Of a DNA stretch of 64,000 nt, positions 57,490-64,000 are shown piece by piece. The translations under genes were made by a program, and so were the position numbers. The notes under the pieces were generated by a model, which had not been told where the DNA came from, searched no databases, and saw nothing but the letters and a program-made list of their open reading frames with translations. The stretch's first letter is position 1. Each line of letters starts with the position of its first letter. Source of the DNA: Takakia lepidozioides (Eukaryota; Streptophyta; Takakiopsida; Takakiales; Takakiaceae); contig CM060732.1 of the NCBI GenBank assembly GCA_030704615.1, positions 38,609,053 through 38,673,052 on the forward strand. Direction: 5' to 3'.

Positions 57490-58880
57490 CGAGGCACTTG
57501 CAACGGTCCCTAGGGGCCCGCAACGTGCTAGCAATTCCCGGGCGTCGCAACATAACCACCCCATCATGGAGCAAGCAATGCCGCACAGGGGCTGCGACGT
57601 TTGGCGACTCCCGGGAGTCGCATAAGAATGCACCAACCCCTGGAGCTAGCGACGGCCCCCGGTGGCTGCGACGCCCGTGTGACTCCCAAGCGTCGCTAGT
57701 GAACCTCCCTACCTATGGGGGACTAGCGACGCCCCCAGATGTCAGCGACGACATTGTGATTCTCGGGCGTCGCCAGGCCCCCATGCAGTTGAGCCCCCGT
57801 TTGCGATGTCCCGGCGACGCAGGGTGTGGGCATTCCTGTGCGACGTGAAGGCAACTTCGGCGCGTTGCTATATTTGGAGATGGGCAACGTCAATGTGACT
57901 TCCCCACGATGTCGCGCACCTCCCTTCGGTAAGCTCCCCCTCAAGTCATAGTTACTCGCTTTGATGCGCGCGCCTAACTCCCAACCTGGCCGCGGGCCAA
58001 CTTGGAGCTTCGGTTGCTCACCGGGGCATAACGGTCCCCCTTTGTTCTCCCAAAGAACCCTCCACCGCTTTGGAACCAGCGGGAATTCCCTTTTGTAGTT
58101 GGCAGTCCGGAACAGCTCCCCACTCTTTGGTCGCTTTCCGGCTCGCTCGCTTACTCACTAGTTTTTGGTCACCAACGGGCTTGCACCATTCTCGGGGTTA
58201 CTACTCCCTATATATACTTCTGTAGCTGTCCGCGGGGGTTTCACAACCAGCCATGCCATTTTATGGCGAACCACCACGAAGACCCTCGATTCCCGGTGGT
58301 GAGTCGCAGTGAGTCTTGGCCCACTCACCGCGGCCCCAATGGACCGTGATGAGTCCCAAGACTCCCCACGACCCACCTCGAGGTCTCCACCCCATGGTGA
58401 GTCCTATGCCACCCCCACTAAGTCCCGCTAAGCTACCACCACCCCTTGTGGAGCCACCCCCACCGCAACCCGGTGTGCGGGGCTCCACTTAGTGAGCGCC
58501 TCCGCCTCCTTGAGTGCCTTGGGCACTCAAGGGTGCTTCAGCCCCGTACCTATCGCTGCTACTGCCCCCACCACAGGGGCAGCCCCTCTTGTGTCCCGAC
58601 CCCCCCTGCCCTCAAGGCAAAGGGCCGCGACACACGATGCAGAGGGAGGGATGGACCCCCTCCCCCCCTGTGTTGCGATTCCTGGGAGTCACACTATTGC
58701 GACACCCTGGAGGGGTGGCGACATCCCGCCGTCGCAGGTCGTGGCTAGGGGGTCCTGGGGGATTAGCGATTCCTTGCGGTCGCTAAATTGCGACATTCCG
58801 GGAGCAACGTCCGACCAATATCGGTGCGACTTCGTGACATCGCAATTTGCCCTGGGCGCCGTAGAGTATTTCCGTCACTA
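57490..58880. repeat. Dispersed GCGAC/GTCGC repeats, split by a solo LTR
   Basis: On both sides of the solo LTR the short words GCGAC and GTCGC recur every 15-40 bases in both directions (for example GGGCGTCGC and TTGCGACA). Dense short repeats in both orientations are typical of subterminal regions of CACTA or Mutator-like DNA transposons. Terminal inverted repeats and a transposase were not found. Confidence 0.45.
57910..58632 (-). repeat. Solo LTR of the same Gypsy family
   Basis: A 723-bp LTR from TGTCGCG to CGCGACA, closely similar to the two LTRs at 44.2 and 50.4 kb. It is flanked by the perfect 5-bp duplication CACGA (57905-57909 and 58633-58637). It is the product of insertion followed by LTR-LTR recombination. 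Orientation follows the full element. Confidence 0.95.
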
Positions 58881-58979
58881 AGCGCGGCGTTTGGAGGTTG
58901 ATGAGGCATCGCTAAAAACACAACCCCTCCCCCCCCCCCCAAACGTAGTAGTGCGGCACCCACCTTAGTGGCATATCCA

Positions 58980-59455
58980 AGCTCCTCATGAGGCAAGTGA
59001 GCTATTGAACCTGAGAACTTGGAATAGTTCTTGCTCACCATGGATGCTAATCGTTGTCGCTTAAGAGAGACTGCAAAATCTAACATTGTGTTGGCTCATG
59101 CTTCTCAGGCAAAGAATTACAATAGAAGGGTGATGTATTTAGAATCTTTAAAGTAGGACAATCTGTTTGTGTGAGGTTGCAGCCTGGTAAACAGATCTCT
59201 AAGGCCAAAAAAAGGATTGATATCCCTTATTTCATATCCGAGATCCTTCCTGGTAGACAATATTCTTTGCTCCCTCAACATGCTTCTACACCTGCTCTTG
59301 CTAGTACTGTGCATGTTTCCTTACTGGTTCCTTGTACACTAACATTTGATCTAACCTACTTGAATGTTGAGAACCGCCAGGTGATCCTCACTCCTACAAG
59401 GGCAGCTCGCAATCAGCACATGGATGCATCTGCTGTAGAATAGTTTTTTTGAATT
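58980..59455 (+). pseudogene. Retroelement or integrase-type transposase, C-terminal remnant
   Basis: Plus-strand frames read ANRCRLRETAKSNIVLAHAS, QAKNYNRRV, then GQSVCVRLQPGKQISKAKKR and PYFISEILPGRQYSLLPQH, ending at a stop near 59443. A 'KNYNRR ... GQ.V.V' pattern is common at the C-terminal end of retroviral-type integrases and related transposases. One stop interrupts it. Family assignment is tentative. Confidence 0.35.
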
Positions 59456-61477
59456 TCCTGATAGTTTTTTTACACCGTTTGTAGCAATTGGGGTTTTTCC
59501 TAAGGGATGTTTTGCCCTTCGCCCAAATTGCAGGGCAAGGTTTTCTTCTCCTAGGTTTTTCATCCCTCTTGCATCGGGTGTATAGTTTGTTTAGGCTAGT
59601 ATCTTCACTCGTTCCTTCCCCGGCTCCTTGCTCGTAGGAGCTTGCAAGTTTTAGAGGCCCCAACATGCTTCACATATGTGGAGGTGGGATTCCTCCTCAC
59701 CTGATTATTCAGCCTGGATGAACGGATGAACGGATGTAGCTTGGATGATCTTACACTTTATATAATGAGGATGAGCTGGACACAACTTAGGGTTTAGATA
59801 TAGATCTGTCTTATTCTAACAGCTAGTTTAGGATCAGATTAGGATGGAACTAGATGATGTGGCTTCTTTCTATGGTTATGCTGGAACGACATCTGGCTAC
59901 CCTGTGTGTATGCGCCATGTGGCCCTGGGATTAGATTACCCCCTAATACTATTTAAACAGGAGTGCCGTGGCAAACCAGGATCTCAACAGGTGTGGCGTT
60001 GGCTGGTGTACTTGAGTGCTTGCATGAATGTGGTGTTGAGGCAGTGGATGTTAGAGTTCATTGTGTCCGTCCTCTTGGCCAGGCATGCTTTGTAGACTAC
60101 ATTCCCGCTTTCTCAATCTAAGCCGGTGGAGGAAGGGGAATAACCCCCTGGCGCGCCGGAATCGTGCTTCACACTCCCCTTTTATTTAAAAAAATAAAAA
60201 TTTAATTTAAAGGAAAAAGATCTACATGCAGCAATGTCTCTGGTGGAAATAAAACTCTGTATGTCATAGATTCCAGTCATCACATGGTTCAGAATAAGAA
60301 AATGCATACCAGCAGCAATACTACACTGCCACAGTTTTTAAACTGCCCAGATCCATCCAACCACAATGTAAGTCCTATTCAACAACTACTTCCATGTAGT
60401 GGCGCGGTCCAGTGTGGATGCGGTACATGTCTGTCTAAGTGGCGACACGTGCTGTGGCACGGCTCCGCCATGTGGGTACCTAAAAACATTGAAGAGCCTG
60501 ATGAAGTTGCACTCCCTGGTCAAAAGTCAATGTCCGGTCAAGGTGTAAGTCTCCGCTTGCTTAGGGAGGATTGTTTCATTTTTCCCTTGAACATAGCAGA
60601 AGCTCAGATCTGGACTCCTTGCATACGTGGATGTGGAGGATGGCTGTTCAGAATAGCATAGGGAGACAGAGGTGTAGCTGGGGTTTATAAAGGGAGTTGT
60701 TCAAATCTTTGTAGAGGAAGTAAGATGCAAGATTCTAAGTGAATCTCAAATCCAGGACAAAGCATGACAAAATATAACACTTGTACAGCCTGAAGCTGCA
60801 AAACGTCACAGGGACATTCCAGTTGCCCCAGATAGCTCAACATAGTGACAGCCACCCAATAGCCTGATAGTGGAGAAATTTTTGCCAGATTACGAGAGAA
60901 TCTTCAGCACTTCATGCACAAGCATGGTGCCCACTCATCGGTAGTAAGAGCCGATGAAGAAGAGTAGTGCTGATGAAACGAGAGTGACAAATAGCTCCTG
61001 AAAAACAACAAGAAGCAAGTGATAATGTCATGAAACCATGTGAATGATGTTACATTCTGTGCTTCCATCAAGAGATCTTGGCCTTGCATCAATCAAGTAC
61101 ATCAGAACAAATCAATTTTGATACTGCAGTACACAATGTCGAACTTCATTACAAATCCCTTTTGAGCGAAGATCATCTGGAAATTGGTCTTTGCACTGAC
61201 ATTAGGAATAAAAGTTGCAGATTCCACGGTCAACTACTTCCACAAACACTTACCGTGATCAAGTCACTATACTTTACACTTTGTGAGTCATTATGGCAAT
61301 GATTCAACCTGGTTGACAGGCCCAGGCTAGGCCATGTGAATGTGACTACCATGTTTGAATCCTTGAAGTCAACAGCTACCTGCAATTATGTCCTGGACAT
61401 TGTAATGAGCTGACTTCCAATGATCACTGTACTCTATATTTCTCTCATGTTGATTCTTTCTTTAGACACAATCCACA
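59456..61477. other. Intergenic, no gene called
   Basis: Open frames at 59844-60095 and 60284-60661 (plus) have no recognisable domains or splice-linked neighbours. Nothing else was seen. Confidence 0.35.
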
Positions 61478-61510
61478 AGGCTACAGCAAGCAATGTCTTA
61501 TGAGTACATT
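61478..61510 (+). mobile_element. Isolated LINE tail
   Basis: CACAAGGCTACAGCAAGCAA followed by TGTCTTATGAGTACAT matches the last ~35 bases of the LINE family. No upstream LINE sequence is attached. It is followed by TTTGTTTTTC instead of (TC)n. Confidence 0.8.
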
Positions 61511-62589
61511 TGTTTTTCTTTAGACGGACTAAACCCTAGATTCACATCTGTGCTGTTAGCAGGACTGTTACTTACTTGGCTGTTTATGAATGAACGAGGG
61601 ATATTTTGCCCTAGAAGCTCAAACATATTAAGTGTACCAGTGAATGCCTGCAGAGCACAACCAGAAACCAACCATCAACTTGACAAGAAGAGAGCAGATG
61701 GACAACAGTGGATAGACTTAGAAGATGTCGAAGATTCAAAACCATCACTCATTTTAGCTGTTGGCAGCGCAGAATATTCAGAGACTAATAGCAGGGGACA
61801 GAGACACACCAGCGAGGCAAATGCAACACAGCTAAACACTAGACCAAGTGTCCGTAGCAGCCGCTTTCCATTTCTGCTCCTCCTACTTTGGTCCTCATCT
61901 TCCTGCTCTCACAAACAGCCAGTGTCAAAGCATGTTTCAATCTAGACAGCCCTTGAACGAAAGTAATACACTTCCACTCCTTCCTCTCTCTCTTTAATAC
62001 TCCGGTCTCTATGTTTCTCTTGATGGATAGCAGCTAGGTGAAGCCAGAGAAGACTACTATTCCTCACTAACCACTAATAATTGGTTGTGGCTCTGACAGG
62101 GATAGGAGCAGGTGAGGCTTCAACTTTGCCTTAATAGCAAGGGGTGGTTGCGGTCTAAGTGACTTTCTTCTGCCAAACCTATGAATGATGTATGGTTGTT
62201 TCAGCATGGAATTGCACATTTCGTTAAGGATGATCTTTCAGTATGCTGCTTGAAAAATTCTAAGCTATGAATTTATGATAGCTCTTAAATATACACATCG
62301 CTTAGGCTCTGCGTTGGATAGTATCCAATCTGATAGTCTAGTGTATCAAGTGCTTGATGATCAAAATGATTTCCTCTGGCAATTGCAACTAAAAGTGCCT
62401 TAATTTCTACTTCCCACCCTGACTAGTAGTAGCTGAAAATGAAAGAGACTGAAGTATGATGGGGCCTCCTCTAGGCGGATGATGTCATTAAATTTCTTGT
62501 CTGATTCCGTTTGAATCACTCATCCCCTGTCTCTTGTCTAACTCCGTATGAATCAGTCAAACCCCGTCTTCACAGGACAGTAGTGACCT
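61511..62589. other. Intergenic, no gene called
   Basis: A plus-strand open frame of about 150 codons ending at 61945 overlaps the LINE tail at its start. It shows a hydrophobic stretch but no family. Nothing else was recognised. Confidence 0.35.
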
Positions 62590-62631
62590 CTCTCTCTCTC
62601 TCTCTAGACTAGTAGTGACTCTCTCTCTCTC
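62590..62631. repeat. (CT)n with AGTAGTGAC repeats at LINE junction
   Basis: AGTAGTGAC is followed by a (CT)n run twice in a row, and the LINE starts right after the second run. TCTCTAGACTAG lies between them and recurs after the LINE tail at the window end. Confidence 0.8.
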
Positions 62632-63988
62632 CATACCAGCCCTTATGTTTGCGGATGACTTCACAGGCATAGGGGAGACTCCAATCAATCTCCAGGAGTT
62701 GATTGATTGTGCGAAGAGATACTTTGATCTTTGGGGGCTAGAGGCTAACGTCAGCAAATGTGCAGTGGTAGCATTCAACGACAGAGGAGAGGGAGGAAGT
62801 GATCTCAAGTGGCAGTGGGGTAGCCAAGAGATCCCAGTCCTCCCTTCCTACACTTACCTGTTTTCCTCCAATTGTAATTGGGATACACATATCCGGAAAG
62901 TTGTTCAGACTGGCAAGGGCAAAGCTCTGGGTCTCACTAGATTTTTCCACTGCAGAGGGGTCAACTCTGAGGTTAAGAAAACCATGCTTTGTCGCGTTAT
63001 TAGACCTGCCTTGGAGTACGGATCTGCAATATGGGTTGATAACTCCAACCAGGCTAAGTCTCTAGAATCCATTCAAGTGGGGGTGCTTAAGGAGTGCATG
63101 TCAGCATGCTCCAAAACAGCCAATGTGGCTGTTCGGGGTGAGTTTGGCATCCCGTCCTGAAGCTCCTGACGCGATGAATTCAAGGTCAGATGGTGGGGTC
63201 AGCTGCAACATATGTCCAACACCAGATATCCTAAGTTAATCGACTCTACATCTTGGAAACAGGACCGCCCTGTCAAACAGGCTAAGTCCTGGCAGAAGAG
63301 AGTAGAAGAGATTCTCAAGGACCTGGATCTGGATCCGCAAGTCTTGACCCTGCTGGATAAATCTGACTTCGAGGCTGTAGTGTCCAAAGCCATGTCTGTT
63401 GCCATGAAATTGTCTGATGAAAATGAAGTTAGGCAGAAAACTTCCCTAACTTGTTTCCAGTCTGTGACATGGGGGAGGACATCTTGGATGACCTCAAGGG
63501 TCTACCCACTCTCGGCACTAGACTGAAATTTAAACTCAGTGCAGGAAGCCTACCTTTGAACAGCAAACAGAAGCAGAGAGGAAAGGGAGAGTGCAATTGC
63601 CCGTTGTGTGGGCAACCTGAAGACAATATTCATTTTCTGATACACCGTCCGGGGTTCTCTCACCAAAGAGACGATCTCTTCAAATCTATCAAGGGAATTG
63701 TGCCTGTACCTCTGTTTACCAACTTTGAAAGTCTCGAGGCTGAGCCAAAAGCCCAGGCCCTTCTGAGGCCTAGTTTTTGGGCAAATCACACACAGTATAT
63801 TGATGGTTGTGTGAAGGGGTTTCTAGAGGATATCTGGAAAACCCGGATCAATTTTTTGTATCAAGGTAAGTCTTACTACCAACGTCAGCCCCTGACAGAG
63901 GTAGGTTCTGTCCCTTTGTGTTCCGCTCAAACTGGGCCCGGGGTCAATGGCCACAAGGCTACGGCGAACAACGTCTTATGAGTACATT
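62632..63988 (+). mobile_element. 5'-truncated LINE, right-edge copy
   Basis: It begins inside reverse transcriptase, at ALMFADDFTGIGETPINLQE, and runs through the thumb (WGLEANVSKCAVVAFND, VIRPALEYGSAIWVDNSNQA), the zinc-binding motif ([18 protein letters not shown]; the C of the family's HC is changed to R here) and the tail GTCTTATGAGTACATT. It is collinear with copy A over its whole length. Frameshifts near 63.16 and 63.45 kb inactivate it. Confidence 0.93.
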
Positions 63989-64000
63989 CTCTAGACTAGA

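Noticed and set aside
1-64000. CRISPR arrays, bacterial operons, prophage or organellar insertions
   Set aside because: No regular spacer arrays, no Shine-Dalgarno-led gene strings, and no rRNA or organelle gene blocks were seen; the sequence is typical plant nuclear DNA.

Overview
The window is nuclear DNA of a land plant. Genes are split by GT-AG introns and sit among LINE, Ty3/Gypsy and SINE-like elements and (TC)n microsatellites. Four large, nearly intronless PLS-class PPR genes with very regular repeat units suggest a lineage rich in organellar C-to-U RNA editing, most likely a fern or lycophyte. That placement is an inference; nothing here fixes the species.

Layout. 0-15.7 kb is a PPR cluster. 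PPR1 (minus, no longer has a DYW domain) and PPR2 (plus) lie head to head. PPR2 and PPR3 (minus) lie tail to tail. Decayed PPR pieces occupy the first 1.9 kb, and exons of an OSB-type organellar ssDNA-binding protein gene lie just upstream of PPR2. 15.97-18.72 kb (plus) holds a five-exon gene for a 279-residue helical-repeat protein resembling the Cdc14/SIN-component family. 19.65-27.95 kb (minus) holds a complete seven-exon alpha/beta-hydrolase gene of the WAV2/BEM46 family; its last intron carries a nearly full LINE plus a second truncated copy. It is divergent from an intronless type-I prohibitin gene (28.67-29.51 kb, plus). PPR4 (30.48-33.0 kb, minus) follows, with decayed OSB exons and a ferredoxin-thioredoxin reductase exon upstream. 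36.06-40.97 kb (minus) is an eight-exon patatin-like phospholipase gene with an unusual Ser/Tyr/Glu-rich C-terminal extension of about 230 residues. 43-64 kb is mostly mobile DNA: an old retroelement split by a 6.9-kb Ty3/Gypsy chromovirus, a solo LTR of the same family with a clean 5-bp target duplication, a tRNA-derived SINE, a 110-bp fold-back, and a 5'-truncated LINE at the right edge.

Two themes stand out. First, the PPR genes look like copies of one cassette that carries the tail of an OSB gene as its leader, while the residues predicted to read RNA differ between copies. Second, one LINE family repeatedly lands in (TC)n tracts or directly behind its own tail, giving head-to-tail chains at three places, all inside introns of host genes. 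Exon structures were worked out by eye from splice sites and protein-family similarity; no search or transcript data were available.
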